Positions 43,907-52,292 of a DNA stretch of 64,000 nucleotides are shown here, one piece after another. Source of the DNA: Clostridia bacterium (lineage in GTDB: Bacteria; Bacillota; Clostridia; Christensenellales; Aristaeellaceae); the NCBI GenBank assembly GCA_017938695.1, contig JAGBBA010000004.1, positions 1 through 64,000 of the forward strand, in the 5' to 3' direction. The notes beneath the pieces are model-generated. The model worked only from the letters and a program-made list of their open reading frames with translations. It ran no database searches and was not told where the DNA came from. The first letter of the stretch is position 1. Every line of letters starts with the position of its first letter. Both the position numbers and the translations under genes were made by a program.

Positions 43907-44422
43907 ATGATCGAAGGGACGCTGGTGCGGCTGCGCGCCTTTGAACGCAGCGATGTGGATGCCAACCACGCTTTTGTCAACGATGTGGAGACCCTGCGGG
44001 GCATGATCAGCGGCATTCCGTTTCCTGCCTCCATGGAGGATGAATACCGCTGGCTGGAGCAGCAGTCCAGCTATTCCCGGGGCGAGTACCAGTTTGCGGT
44101 GGAGGATTTTCAGGGTGACCTGGTGGGCCGCTGCGGCGTGATCCGCCTGGACTGGAAAAACCGCCTGGCGGAGCTGGCCATCATGATCGGCACGCCCTAC
44201 CGGGGCCGGGGCTACGGCAGGGAAGCCATGCAGCTGTTGTGCGACTTCTGCTTTAACGAAATGAACCTGCACAAGCTGAAGGTGACGGTGTTCGCCTTCA
44301 ACACGGCGGCCATCCGCTGCTACGAGCGCAACGGCTTTGTGCAGGAAGGCCTGCTGAAGGGCGAGATCTTCCGGGAGGGGAAATACCAGGACGTGGTGAT
44401 CCTTTCCCGGGTGCAGGAATGA
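43907..44422 (+). CDS. GNAT family N-acetyltransferase (RimJ/SpeG-like)
   Basis: 171 aa. GNAT fold with the acetyl-CoA pyrophosphate loop GTPYRGRGYGREAM, the following helix LLCDFCFNEMNLHKLKVTV, and the C-terminal NTAAIRCYERNGFVQEGLLK. It resembles the subgroup acetylating ribosomal proteins, polyamines or amino sugars. Substrate unknown. AAAAGGAGCATGACCC precedes the ATG. Confidence 0.9.
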   Translation: MIEGTLVRLRAFERSDVDANHAFVNDVETLRGMISGIPFPASMEDEYRWLEQQSSYSRGEYQFAVEDFQGDLVGRCGVIRLDWKNRLAELAIMIGTPYRGRGYGREAMQLLCDFCFNEMNLHKLKVTVFAFNTAAIRCYERNGFVQEGLLKGEIFREGKYQDVVILSRVQE

Positions 44423-44469
44423 TTTTCCAGGTTTCGCTGGTTTATTGCTGTTTTTTTCACATACTGCCG

Positions 44470-44498
44470 TTGACAGATGCGCTTTGCGGCGGTATGAT
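44470..44498 (+). promoter_or_regulatory. lysC promoter
   Basis: TTGACA (44470-44475), a 17-nt spacer and TATGAT (44493-44498). The 5' leader is too short for a lysine riboswitch. Confidence 0.8.
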
Positions 44499-44541
44499 GG
44501 ACTCTGTTATCGTTGGATGACTGGGATGGAGGAAAGTCAAG

Positions 44542-45858
44542 TTGAATAAGATCGTAACGAAGTTCGGCGGCAGTTCCCTGGCTGATGCAGGCCAGTTTGC
44601 AAAGGTTCGCGGCATCCTGGAATTGGAGCCCGGCCGTCAGTATGTGGTGCCTTCTGCCCCCGGCAAACGCTATAAGGAAGACGACAAGGTGACCGACCTG
44701 CTCTACCGCTGCCACAAGCAGGCTGCGGCAGGCGAGGACTATCAGCCCACCTTTGCCCGCATTGTGGACCGCTATATGTCCATCGCCCGCGAACTGGGCC
44801 TGAAGGTGGACATCATGGCTGCCCTGAATGAAGTGAACGAGCACATTGGCCAGGGTGCCAATGCGGATTACTGCGCCAGCCGCGGCGAATACCTCAACGG
44901 TATGCTGCTGGCGGACTACCTGGGCTGGCGGTTCCTGGACTCCGCCACCGCTGTGTTCTTTGACGAGCACGGCAACCTGGACAGCGAAAAGACCCAGCAG
45001 GTCATGTCCGGCATCCTGGCGGACGGCGTGCCCACCGTGGTGCCCGGCTTCTACGGCTGCGGTGCTGACGGCCAGGTGAAAACCTTCTCCCGCGGCGGCA
45101 GCGACATCACCGGTGCCATTGTGGCCCGTGCGGTGAATGCCGATATGTACGAAAACTGGACCGACGTGTCCGGCTTCCTGATGGCCGATCCCCGCATTGT
45201 GGATAATCCCCGGGAGATCTCGTCCATCACCTACAAGGAGCTGCGCGAGCTGAGCTACATGGGTGCTTCCGTCTTCCATGAGGACGCCATGTTCCCCGTG
45301 CACAAGGCTGGCATCCCTACCAATATCCGCAACACCAACAAGCCCTATCACCCCGGCACACTCATCAGCCTGAACGCCCCGGTGGAAACCGCGGTGCCCA
45401 CCATCACCGGCATTTTCGGCCACAAGGGTTACAGCGTTATCTCCGTGGAAAAGGCCATGATGAACGCCGAGCTGGGCTTTGGCCGCAAGGTGCTGCAGGT
45501 GTTGGAAGATGAGGGCATCTCCTTCGAGCATCTGCCCACCGGCATCGACACCATGTGCGTTGTGGTGAACGGCGAAGCCCTGGCCCCCAAGCGCGAGGCG
45601 GTGCTCAGCCGCATCGTTGAGCTGGTGGAGCCCGATACCATCACCGTGCACGACAACATGTCCATCATCGCCACGGTTGGCCGCGGCATGGTGCACAACT
45701 GCGGTACCGCTGCCCGCCTGTTCTCCGCCATGAGCCGTGCCCGCATCAACGTGCGCATGATCGACCAGGGCTCCAGCGAGCTGTCCATCATCGTGGGTGT
45801 GGACGACGCGGACTTCGAGGCCACCATCAAGGCCATCTACAATGAATTTGTGGGATGA
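44542..45858 (+). CDS. lysC: Aspartate kinase
   Basis: 438 aa. First step of the aspartate pathway to lysine, threonine and methionine. The kinase domain has IVTKFGGSSLAD at the start, SRGEYLNGMLLADYLG, TFSRGGSDITGAIVARA and FLMADPRIV. Two ACT domains follow (about 300-370 and 375-438; ISVEKAMMNAELGF and INVRMIDQGSSELSIIVGV). The start is TTG after GGAGGAAAGTCAAG. It is monocistronic with its own promoter and terminator. Confidence 0.95.
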   Translation: MNKIVTKFGGSSLADAGQFAKVRGILELEPGRQYVVPSAPGKRYKEDDKVTDLLYRCHKQAAAGEDYQPTFARIVDRYMSIARELGLKVDIMAALNEVNEHIGQGANADYCASRGEYLNGMLLADYLGWRFLDSATAVFFDEHGNLDSEKTQQVMSGILADGVPTVVPGFYGCGADGQVKTFSRGGSDITGAIVARAVNADMYENWTDVSGFLMADPRIVDNPREISSITYKELRELSYMGASVFHEDAMFPVHKAGIPTNIRNTNKPYHPGTLISLNAPVETAVPTITGIFGHKGYSVISVEKAMMNAELGFGRKVLQVLEDEGISFEHLPTGIDTMCVVVNGEALAPKREAVLSRIVELVEPDTITVHDNMSIIATVGRGMVHNCGTAARLFSAMSRARINVRMIDQGSSELSIIVGVDDADFEATIKAIYNEFVG

Positions 45859-45874
45859 TTTCATAACCAATTCT

Positions 45875-45903
45875 ATGGAGCGTTGAATAACGCTCCATTT
45901 TGT
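45875..45903 (+). terminator. lysC terminator
   Basis: ATGGAGCGTT/AACGCTCCAT, perfect 10-bp stem with loop GAAT, followed by TTTTG. Confidence 0.85.
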
Positions 45904-45922
45904 GCGAAAGAGGGTATTTCCT

Positions 45923-46681
45923 ATGGAGATCACCTGGCAGATGTATCTCATTGTGTGTCCGCTGGCCTTTCTGGCTGGCTTTGTGGACAGCGTGGCCGGC
46001 GGCGGTGGACTGATCAGCCTGCCTGCTTATTACCTGGCCGGTCTGCCGCCGGTGCTGGCGGCAGGCACCAACAAGCTGTCCGCCTGCCTGGGCACGATGA
46101 CCTCCTCGGCGCGGTTCATCCGCAGCAAAAAGGTGGACTGGTGGGTGGCGGTGCTGGCGGCGGTGGCGGCCATCCCCGGCAGCTGGCTGGGCACCACCAT
46201 CCTGCAGCACATCCCCGAGCAGACCATCCGTATCATGATGATCGCCGCCATCCCCCTGGTGGCCCTGGTGGTTTTGCGCAAGCGCGACAGCATGGAAAAG
46301 CAGCGCGTGCCGGATCGCCTCTTCCGCCCCGTCAGCGCGGCCATCGGCTTTGTGGTGGGCTTTTACGACGGCCTGGTGGGCCCCGGCACGGGCACGTTTC
46401 TGATCCTTCTGTTCACCATGCTCCTGGGCGTGGAGGCGGTGATGGCCAGCGGCACGGCCAAGCTGGTGAACCTCTCCAGCAATGTGGCCAGCCTGCTCAC
46501 CCTGCTGGCCTCCGGCAATGTGCTGATCGGCCTGGGCATCCCTGTGGCAGCATTTGCCATGGCTGGCAACTACCTGGGGGCCAGCATGACCATCAAAAAA
46601 GGCACCGGGTTCATCCGGGGCATGCTGATGGTGGTGCTGGTGCTGCTGCTTGCCAAGATGGTAGTGGATGTGGTATCATAA
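45923..46681 (+). CDS. TSUP family (TauE/SafE) anion exporter
   Basis: 252 aa from the ATG after AAAGAGGGTATTTCCT. About eight hydrophobic segments. The two TSUP signature regions are LAGFVDSVAGGGGLISLPA (about 14-32) and VGFYDGLVGPGTGTFLIL (about 140-157). The family moves sulfite, sulfoacetate or related anions; substrate not determinable. It follows lysC after a terminator. Confidence 0.9.
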   Translation: MEITWQMYLIVCPLAFLAGFVDSVAGGGGLISLPAYYLAGLPPVLAAGTNKLSACLGTMTSSARFIRSKKVDWWVAVLAAVAAIPGSWLGTTILQHIPEQTIRIMMIAAIPLVALVVLRKRDSMEKQRVPDRLFRPVSAAIGFVVGFYDGLVGPGTGTFLILLFTMLLGVEAVMASGTAKLVNLSSNVASLLTLLASGNVLIGLGIPVAAFAMAGNYLGASMTIKKGTGFIRGMLMVVLVLLLAKMVVDVVS

Positions 46682-46711
46682 TAAGTCAAGAAGAGGAAGG
46701 AGGCTGCCCTG

Positions 46712-47107
46712 ATGATGGAGCAGACCCGGCAGGAGATTTCCCTGCGAGTACCCGGTGAAATGGCCTACGCACTGGTGATCCGCACCGCTTTGGGCGGCGT
46801 GGCCATCCTCAAGGACCTGAATGTGGATCAGATGGACGACCTGCGCACTGCCGCCGACGAGGCCTGCGACTGCCTGCTGCATCAGGGCCGCCCGGTAACG
46901 GCGATCCAGGTGCATGTGAAGGACGGCGAGGGCCAGCTGACTGTGAGCCTGGAAGCCGAATTCACCGGCTGCCGGGAAGGCGACTGCGCCGACCAGACCG
47001 CTGTATCGAAGGCGGTGCTGGAGACCCTCGTTCCCCAGGTGGAGCTGACGGCTGCCTCTTGCGGCTGCATTCAGCGCATCGACCTGACCATGCCTAAGGC
47101 GGTATAA
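46712..47107 (+). CDS. RsbW/SpoIIAB-like anti-sigma ATPase, divergent
   Basis: 131 aa with the GHKL anti-sigma kinase layout: N-terminal strands (EISLRVPGEMAYALVIRTAL), then the N-box equivalent DDLRTAADEACDCLLHQG. The later G1/G2 glycine boxes (DxGxG, GxGL) are not recognisable; that stretch is Cys-rich (FTGCREGDCADQTAVSKAV). It directly precedes a SigB-like gene, 10 nt apart, as rsbW precedes sigB. No RsbV-type antagonist is present. ATP binding is doubtful. Confidence 0.75.
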   Translation: MMEQTRQEISLRVPGEMAYALVIRTALGGVAILKDLNVDQMDDLRTAADEACDCLLHQGRPVTAIQVHVKDGEGQLTVSLEAEFTGCREGDCADQTAVSKAVLETLVPQVELTAASCGCIQRIDLTMPKAV

Positions 47108-47117
47108 GGAGGCAGTC

Positions 47118-47870
47118 ATGAACGACATGTCCCTGGTGCCGCTGCTGGAAAGCTATGCGCGCACCCCTTCCCCCGGCCTGATGGAGCAGCTGGTGGAGGG
47201 CTACCTGCCCCTGAGTCACGCCATTGCCCGGCGTTTTATGGGTCACGGCGTGGAGCTGGACGATCTGCAGCAGGTGGCCGCCATGGCCCTGATGAAGGCC
47301 ATTGAACGCTTCGAACCGGAGCGGGGGCTGAAATTCACCACCTTTGCCGCACCCACCATCACCGGTGAAGTGCGCAATTACATCCGCGACAAGGGCTCTG
47401 CCATGCGCATGAGCCGTGACGTCCGCTCCCAGCTGTACCGCATGCAGCAGGTGCAGGACCGCCTCACCCAGCAATTGCAGCGCGAGCCTTCCCTGCGCGA
47501 GGTGGCCGACGCCATGAACGTCACCTACGACGAGCTGCTCTCCTGGCTGGATCAGCGCGAAATGATGGATGTATCCTCTTTGAACGAAACCATTTCGGAT
47601 GATGACGAGCGGGATCTGGAAGCCCGCCTGGGCGTGACCGATGCAGGCTACGAGCAGGTGGAGCAGCGGGAATGGCTGAAGTGGGTCTTCAGCCAGGTCA
47701 CGCCGGATGAGCGGCGGCTGCTGGAATTGCGGTTCATCCACCGCATGGGCCAGCGCGAGACCGCCCGGTTGATGAACGTGAGCCAGATGCAGGTATCCCG
47801 GCTGGAGCGGCGTGTGCTGGCCCGGCTGCGGGAAAATGCCGAGGACTGGCGTTCCTCCCAGGGATCCTGA
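47118..47870 (+). CDS. SigB/SigF-group RNA polymerase sigma factor
   Basis: 250 aa. Region 2 is LPLSHAIARRFMGHGVELDDLQQVAAMALMKAI with FEPERGLKFTTFAAPTITGEVRNYIRDKG; region 3 has LTQQLQREPSLREVADAMNV; region 4 has VTPDERRLLELRFIHRMGQRETARLMNVSQMQVSRLERRVL. It matches the SigB/SigF/SigG group. The preceding gene is a divergent anti-sigma factor. In Bacillus a sigma gene pair also lies just upstream of the ylm-divIVA cluster, so a developmental or stress role is possible. Confidence 0.92.
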   Translation: MNDMSLVPLLESYARTPSPGLMEQLVEGYLPLSHAIARRFMGHGVELDDLQQVAAMALMKAIERFEPERGLKFTTFAAPTITGEVRNYIRDKGSAMRMSRDVRSQLYRMQQVQDRLTQQLQREPSLREVADAMNVTYDELLSWLDQREMMDVSSLNETISDDDERDLEARLGVTDAGYEQVEQREWLKWVFSQVTPDERRLLELRFIHRMGQRETARLMNVSQMQVSRLERRVLARLRENAEDWRSSQGS

Positions 47871-47893
47871 TCGACGTGAAAGGAGCACCCCCC

Positions 47894-49114
47894 ATGTATC
47901 AAATGACACCGCCACAGCCGCCCAAGCCGCCGAAAAAGAAGCTGAACCTGTTTCAGCTTCTGCTGCTGGCTGCGGCCTTTGGCTTCTGCGGTTGGTATCT
48001 GTATACGGCGCTGGTGCCTGCTGCGGCCACCTCCGCGGTGATCACCGCCGGCACGCTTTCCGCCCGTTACGAGGGCGACTGCCTCATCGTCCGCAACGAG
48101 ACCCCCTACGATGCTGAGGGTGTGACCTCGGTGGACTACAAGGCGGAAGAGGGCGGCGTGGTGCAGCGCGGCTATGAGATCTGCTATGTGTATTCCTCCG
48201 GCTTCTCCAATAAGGAGATGACCACCCTGCGGGACTACCGCGACCAGATCCGCGATTACCAGATGCAGCTGATCAAGGCTGAAACCACCTACGACGCCAA
48301 AATGGCCCGCGTGGAGAGCGACGTGCTGACCCGTGCCAAGGAAGTGCGCGAGATGATCGCCGGTGCCCGGGGCAACCTGGGCAACCAGGAAAAGCTGCTG
48401 GACGCCGCCATCGACGCCCGTCAGCAGTACCTGAAGCAAAAGTATTCTTCCGATCAGCGGCTCAGCCGCCTGTACGACGACGAGCTGTCCCAGATGCAGC
48501 GCATCGACTCCTGGACGAAGCCCTACGCTGCCACGGCGGAATCCATCGTCAGCTTTTATTCCGATGGCTATGAGTACGGCCTGACCACCGCCAATTACGA
48601 CACCTTCACCCCGGTGGAGGTTCGTGCCATGTACAACGGCCAGAAGCCGGAGAAGTCCACCATCCAGAAGGGCAAAACTACCATCTACCGCACCATCAAG
48701 GACGGCCAGTGGAACGTGCTCTTCCTGGTGAAGGACACCACCTGGAACCCTATTGAAGGCCAGACCTACGAGCTGCAGATGGAACGCTTTGAGAACACCA
48801 CCGTGAACGCCACCGTGGAGTCCTTCACCCGTTCCGGCGGCGAGCTGCTGGTGCGCCTCAGCGTGCGCGACTCCGTGCAGCCGGTGCTCTACATGCGCAC
48901 CTGCCAGGCCGTGCTGGGCGACTACATGTCCCAGCTGTGCGTGCCTGCCCGTGCCATCATCCGCCAGGACGACACCGACGGCGTGGTGGTGATGGACGGC
49001 GCGAACCAGTCCTTCATCCCCGTGAACATCATCTTCCGCAACGGCGACGACGTCTACATCTCCGCCATCCAGCAGGGCCTCCTCTTCGAAGGCCAGACCG
49101 TGATGCTGTTCTGA
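47894..49114 (+). CDS. HlyD-like membrane adaptor near division cluster
   Basis: 406 aa from the ATG after AAAGGAGCACCCCCC. A Pro-rich cytoplasmic N-terminus (PPQPPKPPKKK) precedes one transmembrane helix (about 19-38). A lipoyl-like half (YKAEEGGVVQRGYEICYVYS) follows, then a coiled coil (about 108-200, QIRDYQMQLIKAETTYDAKM) and a second beta domain. This is the layout of HlyD/MFP adaptors, but no transporter is adjacent. The gene stands directly upstream of yggS-sepF, which suggests a role tied to division or envelope. Confidence 0.75.
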   Translation: MYQMTPPQPPKPPKKKLNLFQLLLLAAAFGFCGWYLYTALVPAAATSAVITAGTLSARYEGDCLIVRNETPYDAEGVTSVDYKAEEGGVVQRGYEICYVYSSGFSNKEMTTLRDYRDQIRDYQMQLIKAETTYDAKMARVESDVLTRAKEVREMIAGARGNLGNQEKLLDAAIDARQQYLKQKYSSDQRLSRLYDDELSQMQRIDSWTKPYAATAESIVSFYSDGYEYGLTTANYDTFTPVEVRAMYNGQKPEKSTIQKGKTTIYRTIKDGQWNVLFLVKDTTWNPIEGQTYELQMERFENTTVNATVESFTRSGGELLVRLSVRDSVQPVLYMRTCQAVLGDYMSQLCVPARAIIRQDDTDGVVVMDGANQSFIPVNIIFRNGDDVYISAIQQGLLFEGQTVMLF

Positions 49115-49247
49115 CCAGGGCTCTGCCCTGGACCCGCTTAAGGGCTTTCAGCCCTTAAGAATCCCTTTCGGGGATGGCGTTGCGGGGTGATCTCCGAGCC
49201 GGGGTCACGCCGCGCAACGGGCGCGCCGCGACGCAGGGGCAAGCGGC
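49115..49247 (+). repeat. Modular intergenic stem-loop element, hlyD-like copy
   Basis: Starts at the stop codon with CCAGGG-CTCTG-CCCTGG, then TTAAGGGCT-TTC-AGCCCTTAA, then CGGGGATGG, GTGATCTCCGAGC, GGGGTCACG and CGCGCAAC-GGGCGCGCCGCGACGC. From there to 49330 there is no gene I can support. Confidence 0.8.
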
Positions 49248-49330
49248 TGACGGAGGGATTGCCTGCTGCATTCCCCATCATGTTGGTTTTATCAAGTGTC
49301 AGGGCGAACTGCGTTCGCCCGCCTCACACT

Positions 49331-49373
49331 TAATTCCGCATTCCGCATTCCAAATTCATCATTCATAATTCCC
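49331..49373 (+). repeat. Heptanucleotide tandem repeat upstream of yggS
   Basis: Units ATTCCGC-ATTCCGC-ATTCCAA-ATTCATC-ATTCATA-ATTCCC, ending 2 nt before the ribosome binding site CCGGAGG of yggS. Confidence 0.82.
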
Positions 49374-49387
49374 TTCCGGAGGTGCTT

Positions 49388-50074
49388 ATGGAGTTTGTCG
49401 ATCTTTCTCAGCGCGTGGAAACCGTCCGCGCGAATCTGGCATCCGCTTCCGGGGGAAAGTATCCTGTGCCCAAGCTGATCGCCGTCACCAAGACCCACCC
49501 CGTGGAGGCCATCCTGCCCCTGCAAAAACTGGGTATTGTGGATGTGGGGGAGAACAGAACACAAGAAATTGTGGAAAAAAGAGAATTTTTGAAAGAAAAT
49601 TTCCAAATTCACCTCATTGGACGGTTGCAAAGTAACAAAGTTAAATATATAATAGAGGATGTATGTTTGATTCATTCGCTGGACAGGATGTCCTTGGCTG
49701 AGGAGATCAACCGCCAGGCCCAGATGCACGAAAAAGTGATGCCGGTGCTGGTGCAGGTTTCCCCCGCAGGCGAGGAGCAAAAGGGCGGCATGCCGCCGGA
49801 AGCTGTGCTCCCGTTCCTGCGGGAAGCGGCAAAAATGCCCGGTCTGCAAATTCGCGGACTGATGGCCGTCATGCCGCTCTCTCACGACGAGCAGTATCTG
49901 TCCGGCTTGTTCGCCGATATGCGTATCCTGTTCGAACGCCTCCGCAGCGAGGCCGTGCAGGGTGTGGCCATGGAGGAGCTCTCCATGGGCATGTCCGGCG
50001 ATTACCTGCTGGCCGCCCGGCATGGGGCGACCATGGTTCGTGTGGGCAGTGCGATTTTCGGCCCCCGCGCCTGA
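49388..50074 (+). CDS. yggS: YggS family PLP homeostasis protein
   Basis: 228 aa TIM-barrel PLP-binding protein. PLP lysine lies in KLIAVTKTHPVEAI; other signatures are IHLIGRLQSNKVKYI, VLVQVSPAGEEQKGG and ELSMGMSGDYLLAARHGATMVRVGSAIFG. It keeps free pyridoxal phosphate in balance. It is the first gene of yggS-sepF-yggT-ylmH-divIVA, matching ylmE in Bacillus. CCGGAGGTGCTT precedes the ATG. Confidence 0.94.
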   Translation: MEFVDLSQRVETVRANLASASGGKYPVPKLIAVTKTHPVEAILPLQKLGIVDVGENRTQEIVEKREFLKENFQIHLIGRLQSNKVKYIIEDVCLIHSLDRMSLAEEINRQAQMHEKVMPVLVQVSPAGEEQKGGMPPEAVLPFLREAAKMPGLQIRGLMAVMPLSHDEQYLSGLFADMRILFERLRSEAVQGVAMEELSMGMSGDYLLAARHGATMVRVGSAIFGPRA

Positions 50075-50104
50075 TGCAGGCACCAATTGTTGGGAGGAAA
50101 TTTC

Positions 50105-51235
50105 ATGGCATTCAAGGATTGGACCCAGTCGATGTGGGACAAGATCAAGGCGCGCAGCCCCTTTGCCCAGGATGATATCGAGTCAAACCTGGCCAACGGC
50201 GGCATGAGCGGCTATAAGCCCAACACCGCCAAGCACCGCGCCATGCGCGAGACCCAGCAGCAGACCGTGATGAACGAGATGCAGATGGATCCCGGCATGA
50301 CCGGCATGAACTGGGAACAGCCCCAGCCCATGGATCAGGCCACGGCCTTCGGCGGCTTTACCGGCATGATGCCCCCCCAGGGCACCGGCTACCAGGCCAC
50401 CGGTTATCAGCAGCAGGCCACCGGCTACCAGGCTACGGGGTATCAGCAAGCAACGGGTTATCAGCCCACGGGCTATCAGCAGCCTATGAACGGCTATACC
50501 AATATGCAGCAGCCCATGGGCTATCAGCCCAGTGGCAACACCATGCCCTATCAGGGTATGGGCTGGCAGGAGCAGCAGCCCCAGCAGCCTTATATGGAGC
50601 CCGTGATGAACGGCTACGAGGCGGCTCAGCAGCCCCAGTCCTTCGGCTTTGGCAACACGGTGCCCTTCCCCCCCGTGGGGCAGAACACCCAGTACCAGCC
50701 CTTCCAGCCTCAGCCCCAGCAGCCCGTGCAGCAGCCGGATAACATCAGCTACATGCCCGGCAACTTCGTGGGTGACGACGGCAAGGCCTATGCCCACTGC
50801 GAGCGCGTGGCCGTGATCTCCAACGTGAGCATGTGCTACCGCATTATCGAATTCATGCGCAATAACGAGTCTGTGATTGTCTCCACCGAGCAGATCACCG
50901 ACGAGGCCGAGAACCAGCGCTGCCTGGACCTGCTCTACGGTGCAGCCTTCGCCATGAAGTGCTCCTTCACCCGTGTGGCGGCCCGCAGCATCTACCTGGT
51001 GGCTCCTTCCACCGTGATGGTGGTGCCCTATGAGGCCGTGCGCCGCATGAGCGACCAGGATATCAACAGCCGCTGGCCCGAGCAGGAGCGCGAGCCCCAG
51101 CGCGACCGCTTCTCCCGCAGCGAAAGCCGCTACGGCAGCCGTAACCAGGGCTACACCTTCGGCGGCCGCCGGGAATATGCTGCTCAGGATGACTATGCCA
51201 ACTATGGCGGCTACAACGCCGTAGGCTACCGTTAA
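50105..51235 (+). CDS. sepF: SepF cell-division protein with long low-complexity linker
   Basis: 376 aa, over twice the usual 150. Residues 1-14 (MAFKDWTQSMWDKI) can form the membrane-binding amphipathic helix. Residues about 85-215 are almost only Gly, Gln, Pro, Tyr, Thr and Met, with tandem GYQATGYQQ-type units. The SepF domain covers about 232-308 (ERVAVISNVSMCYRIIEFM; CLDLLYGAAFAMKCSFTRV; SIYLVAPSTV). Residues 320-376 are rich in Arg, Tyr and Ser. SepF anchors FtsZ and forms arcs. TTGGGAGGAAATTTC precedes the ATG. Confidence 0.88.
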   Translation: MAFKDWTQSMWDKIKARSPFAQDDIESNLANGGMSGYKPNTAKHRAMRETQQQTVMNEMQMDPGMTGMNWEQPQPMDQATAFGGFTGMMPPQGTGYQATGYQQQATGYQATGYQQATGYQPTGYQQPMNGYTNMQQPMGYQPSGNTMPYQGMGWQEQQPQQPYMEPVMNGYEAAQQPQSFGFGNTVPFPPVGQNTQYQPFQPQPQQPVQQPDNISYMPGNFVGDDGKAYAHCERVAVISNVSMCYRIIEFMRNNESVIVSTEQITDEAENQRCLDLLYGAAFAMKCSFTRVAARSIYLVAPSTVMVVPYEAVRRMSDQDINSRWPEQEREPQRDRFSRSESRYGSRNQGYTFGGRREYAAQDDYANYGGYNAVGYR

Positions 51236-51252
51236 ACAGGAGGTAATTGACA

Positions 51253-51504
51253 ATGGGTATTATTACTGGTCTGATCGACCTGGTTCTGCTTCTGTTCCAG
51301 CTGGCTCTGATCGCCTATGTGATCATCGCCTGGCTCAAGCCCGCCGCCAACCGCTGGACCGAGCTGCTCAACAGCGTGCTGGAGCCCATCCTGGCCCCCG
51401 TGCGCAAGATCCTGGTGCAGAAGCTGCCCAGCAAGTATCAGAACTTTGACTGGTCGCCCGTGGCGGTTTTCCTGATCGTCGCCATCATCCGCATCATTCT
51501 GTAA
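51253..51504 (+). CDS. yggT: YggT family membrane protein
   Basis: 83 aa with two hydrophobic segments (about 3-27 and 66-83) and the family stretch YVIIAWLKPAANRWTELLNS and EPILAPVRKIL. AGGAGGTAATTGACA precedes the ATG. It is a conserved member of the ylm division cluster (ylmG); its molecular role is not settled. Its TAA overlaps the ylmH start. Confidence 0.92.
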   Translation: MGIITGLIDLVLLLFQLALIAYVIIAWLKPAANRWTELLNSVLEPILAPVRKILVQKLPSKYQNFDWSPVAVFLIVAIIRIIL

Positions 51505-52253
51505 TGCGGCAGGACGCCCAGGAACAGCTTGCCCTGCGCCTGCGCCAGGCGGCGGAGCGGGCTGACAAATTAGCAAGACCCATCACCGCGCGGTTCCTCA
51601 CAGGGGCCGAGCGGTCTTTGGCTATTCATGAAGCCCGTAAAGCTGGCGTCAGCGTGTCCTTCGACGGCGGCTGGCCCGAGGCGGAGCGCGTGCAGGCCTG
51701 CTTTCATCCTGATGATGAAGAACCGGTGTTCACCGGCGTGTGGATGGAGGCCAGGTGGAACGCCAAGTTTGTTTCCGTTGACCACCGCGCCCTGCTGGGC
51801 AGCCTGATGGCCCTGGGCATGGACCGTGCCTTCTTTGGGGATATCATCGCCCAGGAGGACCGGGCGTACCTCTACGTTCTGCCGGAAATGGCCATGCGCC
51901 TGCCCATGGAATGGAACCAGGCCGGCCGGGCCACCCTGACGGTGACGGAGCTGGATGCACCCCCGGCCATTGAGCCTCCCAAGGGCGCGCTGCTCCACGA
52001 TACGGTGGCATCCCTCCGGCTGGACAGTGTGCTGGCCAGCGGCATGAAGCTTTCACGCTCCCGGGCGGCGGAGATCATCCGCCAGGGCAGCGTGATGGTG
52101 GAGCACATGCCCGAGGAACGGGTGGACCGCCTGCTGGAAGCAGGACAGTTGATTTCTGTGCGCGGCTTTGGCCGGGTGTGTCTGAAAGAGGTGGGCAGCC
52201 CCACCCGCAAGGACCGCCTGCCTGTCACGCTGGAAGTATTTTCGAAAGCATAG
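51504..52253 (+). CDS. ylmH: YlmH S4-domain RNA-binding protein
   Basis: 249 aa. C-terminal S4 RNA-binding domain (about 170-225, LDSVLASGMKLSRSRAAEIIRQGSVMV). The N-terminal domain has TARFLTGAERSLA and LGSLMALGMDRAFFGDIIA. YlmH binds ribosome or peptidyl-tRNA complexes in quality control. The start overlaps the yggT stop by one base with no clear SD, so translation is probably coupled. Confidence 0.92.
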   Translation: MRQDAQEQLALRLRQAAERADKLARPITARFLTGAERSLAIHEARKAGVSVSFDGGWPEAERVQACFHPDDEEPVFTGVWMEARWNAKFVSVDHRALLGSLMALGMDRAFFGDIIAQEDRAYLYVLPEMAMRLPMEWNQAGRATLTVTELDAPPAIEPPKGALLHDTVASLRLDSVLASGMKLSRSRAAEIIRQGSVMVEHMPEERVDRLLEAGQLISVRGFGRVCLKEVGSPTRKDRLPVTLEVFSKA

Positions 52254-52292
52254 CACTCGCCGGATGGCGCGAATAGAAAGGAGCAATTCACC

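Noticed and set aside
44423..44541. Lysine riboswitch upstream of lysC
   Set aside because: Only about 40 nt lie between the promoter and the start codon, too short for the aptamer.
50384..50500. Possible CRISPR or satellite in the repetitive part of sepF
   Set aside because: The repeats are short, in frame and encode GYQATGYQQ units; there are no spacers of uniform size.
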